Assembly (NCBI RefSeq): GCF_023184515.1
Contig: NZ_JAAHBP010000030.1
Location: forward strand, 1-64,000
DNA from: Streptomyces sp. D2-8
GTDB lineage: Bacteria > Actinomycetota > Actinomycetes > Streptomycetales > Streptomycetaceae
Length of the DNA: 64,000 nucleotides
Direction of reading: 5' to 3'
Part shown: positions 8,520 to 18,726 of the stretch, one piece after another
How the letters are laid out: each line of letters opens with the position of its first letter
How positions within the stretch are numbered: the first letter of the stretch is position 1
Notes under the pieces: generated by a model
What the model was told of the DNA's origin: nothing
Database searches by the model: none
Seen by the model: only the letters and a program-made list of their open reading frames with translations
Program-made: the position numbers and the translations under genes

Positions 8520-9527
8520 TCAGGACGACTGGGCGCTCTGGTAGAGGTTCTGGGCGTCCGCGCCGAAGTACGGGCCGTACATGGCGTTCGGCAGGAAGTT
8601 GTACTTGAAGCTGTTCACCGAGGACAGCAGGCCCGTCCCGGTGGCCTCGCTGAACTGGGTGAACCAGGGGCCTCCGCTGGAGCCGCCGGTCATGTTGCAG
8701 GTCAGGCCGTGGTCGCTGGACAGCAGGAAGTCGCGGGTGGTGGTGCCGCTGCAGTAGATGAACTTCTCGCCGTCGTACGGTGCGGCGGCAGGGAAGCCGA
8801 AGGAGTACATGGCCTTGTTGTAGCCGGTGTTGAAGGCCAGGCCCTGGCCGCCGACGACGTCGGTCAGCTTCTTGCCGTCCAGCGGGGCGACCACGGCCGC
8901 GCCGATGTCGTAGTTGATGTCCTCACTGGCCGTCCACTGCGGCGTGGACAGGGTCTTGGACGCGGCCCAGGTGCCGTACGGGCGCTGGCCGTCGTGGTAG
9001 CCGGGTACGAACACCCAGTTGGTGTGCCAGGCGCCCTCCAGCTTCACGCAGTGGCCCGCGGTGATCACGGTGCTCTTGTTGGCGCTGGTGACGGCGTTGC
9101 CGGAGCAGGACGCGGTGCGGCCCTGGTGGCTGAAGAACACCCGTCCCGCGGTCTTGGTCACCGCTCCCCCGCCGGACCAGGCTCCGCCGCGGTGCGGGAA
9201 GGCCAGGGGGCCCATGGCGGAGGCGGGCGCGCTGGGAGCCACGACCGCTTCCTTGCCCTTGCGGGGTGCCGGTGCCCGTACGTCGGTGCGGTCGACGGTC
9301 AGGAGGTCGAGCGGGGTGGCCTCGCGCATCCGCTGCGGAGTCCAGAAGGCCAGGGCGCGTTCCTGCGCCGAGGCGGTCGTCACGCCGGTGTCCGGTGCGC
9401 CGCTCGCCGGTGCGGCGGCGACGCCGGTCGCCAGGAGCGCGGCGACGCCGGCGAGCGCGCCGAGCACGGAGCGGCGGGCACGGGTGCTGCCGCCGGACGG
9501 GCGGGAGCTGCGGGGTCGGCCTATCAC
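8520..9527 (-). CDS. Secreted trypsin-like (V8/glutamyl-type) serine protease
   Basis: 335 residues, GTG start at 9527 behind AAGGAG. A signal peptide (Arg-rich N-region, hydrophobic core about 20-42, ending near ASGA) is followed by a propeptide-like stretch and a trypsin-fold domain with the full triad: His in STVITAGHC, Asp in INYDIGAAVV, Ser in TGGSSGGPW. The domain lacks the pro-domain of alpha-lytic proteases and looks more like the V8/glutamyl endopeptidase branch. Probably secreted for extracellular protein breakdown; specificity is unknown. Confidence 0.85.
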   Translation of the reverse strand: MIGRPRSSRPSGGSTRARRSVLGALAGVAALLATGVAAAPASGAPDTGVTTASAQERALAFWTPQRMREATPLDLLTVDRTDVRAPAPRKGKEAVVAPSAPASAMGPLAFPHRGGAWSGGGAVTKTAGRVFFSHQGRTASCSGNAVTSANKSTVITAGHCVKLEGAWHTNWVFVPGYHDGQRPYGTWAASKTLSTPQWTASEDINYDIGAAVVAPLDGKKLTDVVGGQGLAFNTGYNKAMYSFGFPAAAPYDGEKFIYCSGTTTRDFLLSSDHGLTCNMTGGSSGGPWFTQFSEATGTGLLSSVNSFKYNFLPNAMYGPYFGADAQNLYQSAQSS

Positions 9528-9710
9528 GCGGTCTCCTTCTGCTGTGGGGGCCGGGCGGCGGGAAGCCGGTCCACCCGGTCAGGCAGGGGTGTCACTGCGG
9601 ACGGTCAGGGGGCAGCGTGCCACCAGGAGGCCGATATGGACAGGTGCATGTCATGACGTTGGCCGAAAGTCACGCCCTCACCGCGCGGAGCGGGACACGC
9701 GGGCACAGAA

Positions 9711-9740
9711 GAACCCGGCCTCACCGTGGAGGCCGGGTTC
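9711..9740 (-). terminator. Hairpin terminator after SRPBCC gene
   Basis: A perfect 12-bp stem (9711-9722 and 9729-9740) with a 6-base loop, 19 bases past the stop of the minus-strand SRPBCC gene. Confidence 0.65.
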
Positions 9741-9758
9741 GGAAAGCTGCGGCTGGTG

Positions 9759-10244
9759 TCAGAGGATGGGGCCGGGGCCGCTGGGGCCGCCCGGCTGGAC
9801 GCGGCCGCGCCACGCGCCGGATTCGATTCCGCGCTCCTCGATGTACTGCTTGAAGCGCCTCATGTCGCCCTTCACCCGGCGGTCGATCGTGCCCATCATG
9901 TCCGCGGCCTTCTCCACCGCTCCGCTGGGCTCGACTTCCAGTACGAGCTCCACCCTGGTGTGGGTGTCGTCCAGGCGCTCGAAGCGGACGGAGCCCCTCT
10001 GGTGGGTGTCTCCGCTGGTCGTGCGCCACGTGACCCGCTCGTCGGCCAGCTGGTCGACGATCTCCGTGTCGAACTCGCGCTTCACCCCAGCGATCTTGGT
10101 GGTCCAGTGGTTGTGGCGGTCGTCCAGTTGCCGCACCTCCTCGACGCCCTCCATGAAGTTCGGGAACTCCTCGAACTGCGTCCACTGGTTGTAGGCGGTG
10201 TGGACGGGGACGTCGACTTCCACGGTTTCCTTGATGGTGCTCAT
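9759..10244 (-). CDS. SRPBCC (START-like) stress protein, copy 1
   Basis: 161 residues from ATG at 10244. It opens with VDVPVHTAYNQWTQFEEFP and continues with FMEGVEEVRQLD, the cyclase/dehydrase-like SRPBCC fold that forms a hydrophobic ligand pocket. The C-terminus ends in a Gly/Pro tail. It is a close paralogue of the gene at 43484-43933, which shares VPVHTAYNQWTQFE and RRFKxxxExRGxExGAWRG. A GGGTAC hexamer on the minus strand (10320-10325) suggests stress-sigma control, though its -35 is imperfect. The ligand is unknown. Confidence 0.85.
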   Translation of the reverse strand: MSTIKETVEVDVPVHTAYNQWTQFEEFPNFMEGVEEVRQLDDRHNHWTTKIAGVKREFDTEIVDQLADERVTWRTTSGDTHQRGSVRFERLDDTHTRVELVLEVEPSGAVEKAADMMGTIDRRVKGDMRRFKQYIEERGIESGAWRGRVQPGGPSGPGPIL

Positions 10245-10533
10245 CTGAATGCCTCCGTATTCACTGATCGCCTGCAGGAGGCCCATCGGCCCACACAGGT
10301 CCGGGCCTGTGGAGGCCGAGTACCCGGGATGCTCCGGTTGCCACATCGGATGCGATCAGCGCCGTGGCAGACGGTCGGACGGGATGCCGCCCGCACACCG
10401 CCGGCCCGGTACGGTCAGGCCGCGGGGCAGGGCCCACACGGAGGAGATCGGTGCACGGTTGACGGTGCCGTCGGCGTTCCCGGCGCCGGTGACCGGCGTC
10501 GAGGCGTGTGCCGAAGCGGTCCGGCCGCCGGGA

Positions 10534-10821
10534 TCAGAACCGGTCGTGCTGCTGCGGCTGCCCGTATGCCTGGCCGCTCGGGTCGTTCGTGCTCTGGGTC
10601 TGCAGCTGCTCCGCCTGCTCCTTGGTCACCTTCTGCTCCGCGCCGCAGAAGGTGCACTGCGTCAGGTACTTCGTCGAGATCGGGAACAGCGGGACGAAGA
10701 ACAGGGTGAACTTCGTGACGCGCTTCCTGAGCGTGTGGGCGGCGGGGTTCTTGCACTGGCCGCACACCAGCGTCAGTATCGCCAGCTGGTACAGGTATCC
10801 CTTGGTGCCGAAGATGATCAC
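10534..10821 (-). CDS. Small zinc-ribbon membrane-associated protein
   Basis: 95 residues from GTG at 10821 (GGAAGGA site). An N-terminal short hydrophobic stretch (YLYQLAILTL) leads to CGQC, a second hydrophobic segment (KFTLFFVPLFPIS) and CTFCGAEQ, a four-cysteine zinc ribbon split by a membrane-like segment. The tail is Gln-rich. This is the pattern of the conserved zinc-ribbon-domain proteins of actinobacteria. The function is unknown. Confidence 0.8.
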   Translation of the reverse strand: MIIFGTKGYLYQLAILTLVCGQCKNPAAHTLRKRVTKFTLFFVPLFPISTKYLTQCTFCGAEQKVTKEQAEQLQTQSTNDPSGQAYGQPQQHDRF

Positions 10822-10976
10822 GTGTCGGTCCTTCCCGGTCGGATCTTCACCCAGTGTCCTGCATCGCGGGCATGTCGGGCGCGCGGGCCCCTCGTTCGTG
10901 TGGAGAGCCCGGCGGGGGCTGCTCCAGTCGGGTGACGGCGGGCCGGGTGCCTCCGGCGCGCCGATACGGTTCCGCG

Positions 10977-11466
10977 GTGACCTCGATCTCACCCGAAACG
11001 CAGTCCGTGCCCACCGACGACCTGAGCTCCCTCGTCGTCCAGTCCTGGCGGGGCACGACCCCGACGGGGACGTCCCCTACCTCCTGGCCTGCTCCCTCGG
11101 AGACGATGCGAACGGTCCGGAGGGCACGTCGAAGGCCATCGAGCAGCTGCTGCTGAGCGCCGGGCTCCCCCTGGGCGAGGGACTCGTCCACGCGGCCCAG
11201 GGCCAAGCCTGCCGGTCAGCCTGCTGGTCGTGCCCGGGTCGGCCGTCCTGACCGTGCAGCACCTCAAGTCCCAGTTCGTCCCGCCGGAGACCTGGCTGGA
11301 GGCGGTGGGCGAACTCGGCTACGCGTACCTCATCTTCACCACGCGGCCGTGGCCGGAGGGCGCCGAGCCCGGTGACGTCGAAACGCTCGCCGCCTTCACC
11401 TCCGACGAGGACGCCATGGCCTCGGCGGCGCATGTCGTCCTGCCCGCCCGCAGCCTGCGCAGCTGA
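10977..11466 (+). pseudogene. DUF5949-like protein with two frameshifts
   Basis: Three consecutive frames together read as one small protein. The pieces are TSISPETQSVPTDDLSSLVVQSWRG (only parts quoted), then DPDGDVPYLLACSLGDDANG through LPLGEGLVHAAQGQA, then PVSLLVVPGSAVLTVQHLK through HVVLPARSLRS. The first shift lies near a run of four Gs at about 11049-11052 and the second near 11195-11211. The joined product, about 160 residues, resembles the Streptomyces family I know as DUF5949. The family call is from memory. Either a decayed gene or sequencing errors in homopolymers. Confidence 0.6.
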
Positions 11467-11473
11467 CGCGCGT

Positions 11474-11507
11474 ACAGCCCGGGCCACGTGAGGGTGGCCC
11501 GGGCTGT
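11474..11507. terminator. Bidirectional hairpin terminator
   Basis: A perfect 14-bp stem (11474-11487 and 11494-11507) with a 6-base loop, placed between the plus-strand DUF5949-like gene end (11466) and the minus-strand phosphoglucomutase end (11521). It can serve both. Confidence 0.75.
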
Positions 11508-11520
11508 GGTGTGCCCGGCG

Positions 11521-13161
<1,641 letters not shown>

Positions 13162-13390
13162 GGGCCCGCTCCTCCGCATGGGTTGATCCTTCGCTTGTGG
13201 TCTCATCCTTCCTCGTCACAGCGGCGCCGCGCGAGGGGGGCACCCCGGTGACGGACGGATGTGCGCCAGACCACGCGGAAGAAAGCGGCACGGAGCACGA
13301 GGAGGCGGCGCTACGGACCACCGGTACACCCGGTGGCGCGTCGCGCCGCCTGCTCCCCTCGTGCCGGCACGTCCAGCGCGCCGGTCGTGC

Positions 13391-13819
13391 TCAGATCCGC
13401 CCGCCGGTGAGCCGGGTGAGGGGGCCGTGCGCGCCGCGTTCCGCGCGGCGTCCGACGGCGTAGGACGCCGCGCCCAGGGCGGTCAGGCCCGCTCCGACGC
13501 CCGCGGCCACGAGCTTGCGGTGGGCGATGACCGTCCAGGCCGTCTTCGCCGTGGCGGCGACGTGGCCGGAGGCCGTGACGACCGCCTGGCGGCCCACTTC
13601 GACGCCCTTGGCCGCGGTCTGCGCGGCCGCCTTCGCCGACTCGGCGGAGCGTTCCGCGCCGGACTTGGCCGCTGACGCCGCCTCACCGGCCTTGCCCGCG
13701 GCGCCCTTCGCCGCCTGGGACGCCGGCGCCGTCGCCTTGTCCGCCGTGCGGCGGGCCTTGGACTCGGCGGTCTGTACGGTGGTCGGCTTCTGATTCGTGC
13801 GCTTGTTCTCTTCAGTCAT
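13391..13819 (-). CDS. Ala-rich helical protein with C-terminal membrane segment
   Basis: 142 residues from ATG at 13819. It opens with MTEENKRTNQKPTTVQ and a long Ala/Lys/Glu-rich amphipathic stretch (about 20-85, repeated SAAKSGAERSAESAKAA patterns), followed by a hydrophobic segment (LVAAGVGAGLTALGAASYAVG) and a basic tail. Such proteins are common in Streptomyces next to stress genes. It resembles in style the DUF3618 protein at 42399-42893. The function is unknown; it is probably a membrane-tethered coiled coil. Confidence 0.75.
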   Translation of the reverse strand: MTEENKRTNQKPTTVQTAESKARRTADKATAPASQAAKGAAGKAGEAASAAKSGAERSAESAKAAAQTAAKGVEVGRQAVVTASGHVAATAKTAWTVIAHRKLVAAGVGAGLTALGAASYAVGRRAERGAHGPLTRLTGGRI

Positions 13820-13956
13820 GGACACCGACTTGCCTCTGACTCCGGACGCAAACACATTCGGTCGCCCACCGACCGGGCAAGGATGCGCCTGAGCACCTCG
13901 CCGAAGGGTAGATGTGCTGCAGGCAAGCCACATCGCAACAGGAAGGAAGGTGCGTC

Positions 13957-14103
13957 ATGGCCGGAATGCTGGATCGCATCAAGCAGTTCGCCCGGAGCCC
14001 GCAGGGGCGGCGGGCCGTGGACCAGGCACGGCGGGCCGCGGCCGACCCCCGCAAGCGGGCCCAGGCCCAGCGTCTGCTCGGCAAGCTCAGGGGCCGCCAC
14101 TGA
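13957..14103 (+). CDS. Small basic conserved protein (48 aa)
   Basis: 48 residues from ATG at 13957 with a strong GGAAGGAAGG site. The sequence starts MAGMLDRIKQFARSPQGRR and is a basic two-helix protein rich in Arg, Ala and Gln with no cysteine or membrane segment. Short proteins of exactly this kind are annotated widely in Streptomyces. The function is unknown. It is divergent from the Ala-rich protein gene, with about 137 bases between the two starts. Confidence 0.75.
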   Translation: MAGMLDRIKQFARSPQGRRAVDQARRAAADPRKRAQAQRLLGKLRGRH

Positions 14104-14209
14104 CCGGGTCGACCGTTCCTCCCGGTTTCCAACTCCTTGGACACACAGGTGTGTTCATGCCCGGCTTGGGCACTTGGGTCGCACCACACACCTGAGAGGA
14201 GCTGGTTCG

Positions 14210-15076
14210 ATGGGCAGGGCGGGAAACAGCGGGCGGGTCTGTGCCTTAGGCGTCGCCGGAGTCCTGGCGGGGACGGTGCTGGTCGGCTGCGGCGACGACG
14301 GCGACCCGGGCGACGGCACCTCGGCGAAATCGAGCGCCGGTGCCCGGGAGCAGGGCACGCAGGCGGTGCGCTCGGCCTACGACAGGACGGCCGAGCAGGA
14401 CACCGCCAAGGTGAAGCTCCGGGTGCGGACCTCGGCCGAGGGCGCCTCGCAGACCGCGAACGGGCAGGGCGTGGTGGACCTGGACGACGGCGACAGCGTC
14501 ATGACGCTCACGGTGCAGGGGCAGCAGATCGAGCAACGGGTGATCGATCAGGTCCTCTACCAGAAGATGCCCAAGGGTCAGGCGCCGGGCGGCAAGCCCT
14601 GGATCAAGATCGACCTGGGGAAGGTCGCCGCGCGGCAGGGCACCGGCGACCAGTCCATGAGCGATCCGGCGCAGTCCGCGGCATACGCCAAGGCGATCAC
14701 CGACAAGGACGTGACCGAGAAGGGCACGGCCACGGTCAACGGCGTGCAGACCACGCACTACCGCGTCTCGGTCGACGTCGCCGAGCTGCCCAACGGCGAC
14801 ACCCTGCGCAAGCAGGTCGGCCCGACCCTGCCGATGGACGTGTGGCTGGACGACGAGGGCCGGATGCGCCGTCAGCAGATCGACATGACCCTCAAGGCCC
14901 CGGCGGCGACGCAGGGCTCCTCCTCCGACGCCTCGGCCGCGCCCGAGAAGGTCACGGTCCGCACGGTCATGGACTTCACCGACTTCGGCACCGAGGTCGA
15001 GGCGGACGAGCCGCCGGCCGGGCAGGTCACCGACATGACCGGCAAGGTCCTGGAGCAGGGCAAGGGGCAGAGCTGA
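14210..15076 (+). CDS. LprG/LppX-like lipoprotein
   Basis: 288 residues from ATG at 14210 (GAGAGGAG site). The signal peptide ends in a lipobox LVGC, so it is anchored on the outer face of the membrane. A Ser/Gly-rich linker leads to a beta-rich domain with DTAKVKLRVRTSAEG, QRVIDQVLYQKMP, TTHYRVSVDVAEL and VWLDDEGRMRRQQID, typical of the LolA-like LppX/LprAFG fold that binds lipids. An inverted repeat ACACAC-AG-GTGTGT lies about 55 bases upstream at 14141-14154. The cargo is unknown. Confidence 0.8.
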   Translation: MGRAGNSGRVCALGVAGVLAGTVLVGCGDDGDPGDGTSAKSSAGAREQGTQAVRSAYDRTAEQDTAKVKLRVRTSAEGASQTANGQGVVDLDDGDSVMTLTVQGQQIEQRVIDQVLYQKMPKGQAPGGKPWIKIDLGKVAARQGTGDQSMSDPAQSAAYAKAITDKDVTEKGTATVNGVQTTHYRVSVDVAELPNGDTLRKQVGPTLPMDVWLDDEGRMRRQQIDMTLKAPAATQGSSSDASAAPEKVTVRTVMDFTDFGTEVEADEPPAGQVTDMTGKVLEQGKGQS

Positions 15077-15083
15077 CCCGAGG

Positions 15084-16034
15084 TCACTTCACCGCGCGGC
15101 CGCGGACGCGTCGTACGAGCTCGTCCGCGGCCGCCGGCCACTCGGGACACTCGAAGACGAAACCCGCGTCGAGCAGGCGGCCGGGGACGACCCGACGGCT
15201 CTTCAGCAGCAGTTCGGTGTCCGAGCGCAGGACGAAGGCGCCGATCTCCGCCAGCCAGCGCGTCGCGGGCAGACCCACCGGGACGCCCCACGCGGCGCGC
15301 AGGGCGCGCATGAAGGTGCGCTGGGGCACGGGGCCCGGCGCGGCGAGATTGACCGGGCCCTCGATGTCGTCCCGGGCGACGAGGAACTCGACCGCCCGGG
15401 CGAAGTCCCGGTCGTGGATCCAGGACACGTACTGGGTGCCGCCGTCGACGGGCCCGCCGAGGCCGAGCCGGGCCAGCCGCAGCAGGACGTCGAAGACGCC
15501 GCCGCGGTCCGGGCTCATCACCATGGCGGCGCGCAGGGCCACCTTCCGGGTGTGCGGGGTGTCGGCGCTCTCCTGTTCCCGCTCCCAGGCCTTGGCGATG
15601 TCGACGCTGTATCCCCAGTAGCCGGGTGCGCCGGGTTCGGTGCCGCCGATCACGCCCGTGGCCTCGTCGTTGGGTGCGTCGAAGCGGTGCGCGTAGACGG
15701 TCGCGGTGCTCATCTGCAGCCAGACCCGGGGCGGCCGGCCGGCTGCGGCGATGGCCTCGCCCACGACCCGGGCGGAGTGGACCCGTGAGTCCATCATCTG
15801 CCGGAGGTTGGCGGGCGTGTAGCGGCAGTTGACGCTCCGGCCGGCCAGGTTGACCACGACATCGCTGCCGTCGATCTCCGCCGCCCAGGGCCCCGGGGTC
15901 GCGCCGTCCCAGTGCACTTCACCCGGCCCCGCGGGGTGCCTGCTGAGCACCACGACGTCATGTCCCGCCGCGCTCAGCGCGCGCTTCAGGACCGTGCCGA
16001 CCTGCCCGGTGCCGCCGGGTATCACGAACTTCAC
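15084..16034 (-). CDS. TIGR01777-family NAD(P)-dependent epimerase/dehydratase-like protein
   Basis: 316 residues from GTG at 16034, preceded by GGGGGAGG. The Rossmann motif GGTGQVGTVLKRALSAAGH is followed by the family signature NLAGRSVNCRYTPANLRQMMDSRVHS, a catalytic-type STATVYAHR and a C-terminal domain ending AADELVRRVRG. The family includes the SulA-like cell-division-linked proteins; its substrate is unknown. It ends 8 bases past the convergent lipoprotein gene. Confidence 0.88.
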   Translation of the reverse strand: MKFVIPGGTGQVGTVLKRALSAAGHDVVVLSRHPAGPGEVHWDGATPGPWAAEIDGSDVVVNLAGRSVNCRYTPANLRQMMDSRVHSARVVGEAIAAAGRPPRVWLQMSTATVYAHRFDAPNDEATGVIGGTEPGAPGYWGYSVDIAKAWEREQESADTPHTRKVALRAAMVMSPDRGGVFDVLLRLARLGLGGPVDGGTQYVSWIHDRDFARAVEFLVARDDIEGPVNLAAPGPVPQRTFMRALRAAWGVPVGLPATRWLAEIGAFVLRSDTELLLKSRRVVPGRLLDAGFVFECPEWPAAADELVRRVRGRAVK

Positions 16035-16150
16035 GAAGGCCTCCCCCTCGATGTCCGAGAGCGACCCTAGCCCATATTTGAACGCGTTCAAAACCTTCGG
16101 GTGCCGTAGGGCTCAACCTGCGCGGATGCGCCATCGGGCAAGATGGGCCC

Positions 16151-16477
16151 ATGAGCGTAGTCAAGATCAACGTACTGACCGTGCCCGCCGAGCAGCGGGA
16201 GACGCTGGAGAAGCGGTTCGCCTCCCGTGCACACGCCGTGGAGAACTCCGACGGGTTCGAGTGGTTCGAGCTGCTCCGCCCGGTGGAGGGCACCGACACC
16301 TACCTCGTCTACACCCGGTGGCGTGACGAGGAGTCGTTCCAGGCCTGGATGGAGGGGCCGATGAAGAGCGCGCACCAGGGCGGCGGCGAGGGCGGCGAGC
16401 GGCCGAAGCCCGCGGCGAGCGGCTCGACGCTGTGGTCCTTCGAGGTGGTGCAGCAGGCCGCGCCCAAGGAGGCGTGA
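16151..16477 (+). CDS. Antibiotic biosynthesis monooxygenase (ABM) domain protein
   Basis: 108 residues from ATG at 16151. The ABM ferredoxin-like fold is seen in VVKINVLTVPAEQRETLEKRF, FEWFELLRPVEGTDTYLVYTRW and SFQAWM. Despite the family name, many members are heme-degrading or housekeeping enzymes, and no biosynthetic cluster is nearby. It is divergent from the epimerase gene and followed by a strong hairpin. Confidence 0.85.
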   Translation: MSVVKINVLTVPAEQRETLEKRFASRAHAVENSDGFEWFELLRPVEGTDTYLVYTRWRDEESFQAWMEGPMKSAHQGGGEGGERPKPAASGSTLWSFEVVQQAAPKEA

Positions 16478-16490
16478 CCGGCGGCGCGAC

Positions 16491-16532
16491 GCACGAGGTC
16501 CCCCATGCCGCACCGCATGGGGGACCTCGTGC
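16491..16532. terminator. Bidirectional 18-bp hairpin terminator
   Basis: A perfect 18-bp stem (16491-16508 and 16515-16532) with a 6-base loop. It sits between the convergent monooxygenase (ends 16477) and lipid kinase (ends 16552) genes. Confidence 0.8.
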
Positions 16533-16551
16533 GTGACGGCCGTACCGGCGC

Positions 16552-17904
16552 TCAGGTGCGCCGGGAACGCGCGGGTACGGCGGTGCGGCCGACCGCCGCC
16601 GCCAGCTTGCGCAGCCGGCGCCAGTCGAGACGCGGGGGCGCCTCGGGGACTCCGGGACGGTTGCGGGGCACCCGGACGCGCAGGGCGCGGCGGGCGATGC
16701 GGCAGCGGACGGGGGCGGGCATGGTGAGTGCCTCGCCGTCGAGGCCGACCTCCAGCTGCGGCGCGTCGGCCTCGACGACGACGCGCTGGGCGGTGAGCAC
16801 GGTGAGCCCCTCCGGGCGGGGGGACAGCAGGAGTTCGGCCGCTTCCACGGCACTGTCCACGCGGACCGCGAGCACGCCCAGCCGCCCGGAGTTGAGCCGC
16901 TCGCGCCGGCCGAAGCCGAAGGGGTCGTCCATGCGGTAGGCGTTGTTGCTGACCAGGATCGCCTGCGGGTCGGCGACGGTGGCGCCGTCGGCGGTGACCG
17001 TCAGACGCGGGCCGCTCTGCCGGGTGAGCAGGTCGGGCAGGCGATCCAGGGCCGCACCCACCTTGTCCTCGCGATAGCCGGGGCTCTGGACGACGGCCCC
17101 GTACACACCGAACGAGGCGTTGTTGACGAACGGACGGTCATCCGCGAACCCGAGATCGACGCGGAGTTCGACGCCGTCGGTGAGGGCGTCGAGGCAGGTG
17201 GAGGGGTCGTCCCGGTCCAGGCCCAGGTCCATGGCGAAGTGGTTGCGCGTGCCGGCGGCGATGACGAGGAACGGCAGGCCGTGTTCCGCGGCGACCGCGG
17301 CGACCAGGGCCTGGGTGCCGTCACCGCCCGCGACGCCCAGGAGGTCGGCTCCGTCGGCCACGGCGGCCTTGGCCAGGGCGGTGACATCCTGATGCTGGTC
17401 CGGGTCGAGCAGGAGGACCTGCGCGCCCAGCGACTCGGCCTTCTCCTGCAGGTGGAACTTCTCGACCTTGCCGCCGCCGGAGCGCGGGTTGAGCAGCAGG
17501 AAGGGGCGCAGGGGCGGCGGTGTGCGGTACTCCTTGACCCGTACGGATCGCAGGCCCGTGCTGCGCAGGGCGTAGCGGCCGCTCCAGACCGCCCCGCACC
17601 ACAGGAGCAGGGACAGGAAGACCACCCAGAGCAGATTCGCCGCGGCGAAGAGGGTGATGAGACCGACGGGCGCGACGACGGCCAGCGCGGCCGACGCGAT
17701 ACGGACCACTCCTCGCCGGGAGAGCACCCACCAGAGCGCGGCCGCGGTCAGGGCGAGTCCGGCAAGACCTGCCACGAGCAGCAGCAGCCCTCGCAGACCG
17801 CCGGAGACGAGCGGCAGCAAGGCCGCAAGGGCGGCCGCGGCCAGGGCGCCCCTGGCGGCCCATCTCTGCCGGCGGTGAAACCGTTCGTCCATCGCCGATC
17901 CCAT
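16552..17904 (-). CDS. Diacylglycerol kinase-family lipid kinase with membrane domain
   Basis: 450 residues from ATG at 17904 (GGAGGGA site). Three to four hydrophobic segments fill the first 130 residues. The catalytic domain follows with FLLLNPRSGGGKVEKF, the nucleotide loop GVAGGDGTQALVAAVA and AAGTRNHFAMDLGLDRDD. This is the DAGK/YegS layout, phosphorylating a lipid or sphingoid-type alcohol at the membrane. The N-terminal membrane part is an addition not found in the soluble enzymes. The substrate is unknown. Confidence 0.85.
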   Translation of the reverse strand: MGSAMDERFHRRQRWAARGALAAAALAALLPLVSGGLRGLLLLVAGLAGLALTAAALWWVLSRRGVVRIASAALAVVAPVGLITLFAAANLLWVVFLSLLLWCGAVWSGRYALRSTGLRSVRVKEYRTPPPLRPFLLLNPRSGGGKVEKFHLQEKAESLGAQVLLLDPDQHQDVTALAKAAVADGADLLGVAGGDGTQALVAAVAAEHGLPFLVIAAGTRNHFAMDLGLDRDDPSTCLDALTDGVELRVDLGFADDRPFVNNASFGVYGAVVQSPGYREDKVGAALDRLPDLLTRQSGPRLTVTADGATVADPQAILVSNNAYRMDDPFGFGRRERLNSGRLGVLAVRVDSAVEAAELLLSPRPEGLTVLTAQRVVVEADAPQLEVGLDGEALTMPAPVRCRIARRALRVRVPRNRPGVPEAPPRLDWRRLRKLAAAVGRTAVPARSRRT

Positions 17905-18219
17905 GTCGTCCCTCCGCTCGAAGGCCGGCACGGGCGGACCTTCGACCCGCGCGCCCGGCCGTGACCATGGTGCCCGCCGACGCGTCGGCTCCGCCACTGC
18001 CGTCCTGGACGGCTCCCCCACCGCCGGGCACGTCCGACGTGAAGATCCCTGGGGGCGGAGCCATCGGTAGCGTACGCGGCCTCATGGGCGCGGTTTCGCG
18101 CACCGGGGCACACCGGCACGCCCCCTCCCCTCCTTCGAGCCTGCCCTCCCTTGACCTGGTGAGTCTCATTACGCAACTCTATCGGTCACAGTTCCTGTCG
18201 ATGAGGAGGCCGGCACGCG
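17905..18219. other. Divergent intergenic region, lipid kinase / SRPBCC
   Basis: About 315 bases with no supported coding sequence. A TTGACC hexamer near 18151 could be a -35 element for the plus-strand SRPBCC gene, with AT-richer sequence (CATTACGCAACTCTATC) after it, but no clear -10 at standard spacing. Nothing else was recognised. Confidence 0.35.
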
Positions 18220-18726
18220 ATGGAGTGGACGGGCGCGCGGTACGCGGACCGACCGACGGTCGAGGTGACGACGTGGGTCGCCGCCCCGCCGGGGAGGGTG
18301 TGGGCGCTGGTGTCGGATGTGACGCTGATGCCGGAGATGAGCGAGGAGCTGCAGTCGGCGCGGTGGGCCGAGGGTGCGGCCGGGCCGGCTGTCGGGGCCC
18401 GGTTCGTCGGCCGGAACAGGCATGAGCAGTTCGGCGAGTGGGAGACGACCTCGACCGTCGTCGCGTGCGATCCGGAGCGGGTGTTCGCCTGGGCGGTCGG
18501 GGATCCGGCGGAGCCCAGTGCCGTCTGGCGGTTCGGGCTCGAGCCGAGGGGCGGCGGGACCGGGTTGTCGCAGTGGATGCGGATGGGGCCCGGGCGCTCG
18601 GGTCTCTCGTTCGCGATCGACGCCATGCCGGAGAAGGAGCAGAAGATCGTGTTCGTGAGGCTGCGGGAGTTCGAGCGGGGCATGACCGCCACGCTGGAGC
18701 ACATCAGGCAGCGGGCGGAGGCGTGA
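18220..18726 (+). CDS. SRPBCC-family (polyketide cyclase-like) protein
   Basis: 168 residues from ATG at 18220 (GAGGAGG site). It shows the START-like pattern VEVTTWVAAPPGRVWALVSDVTLMPEMS, a central GEWETTSTVVACDPERVFAW and a long C-terminal helix. Its stop overlaps the start of the next gene (TGATG), so it is co-translated with an F420-type oxidoreductase. The pair may act on the same small molecule; no cluster context identifies it. Confidence 0.85.
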   Translation: MEWTGARYADRPTVEVTTWVAAPPGRVWALVSDVTLMPEMSEELQSARWAEGAAGPAVGARFVGRNRHEQFGEWETTSTVVACDPERVFAWAVGDPAEPSAVWRFGLEPRGGGTGLSQWMRMGPGRSGLSFAIDAMPEKEQKIVFVRLREFERGMTATLEHIRQRAEA

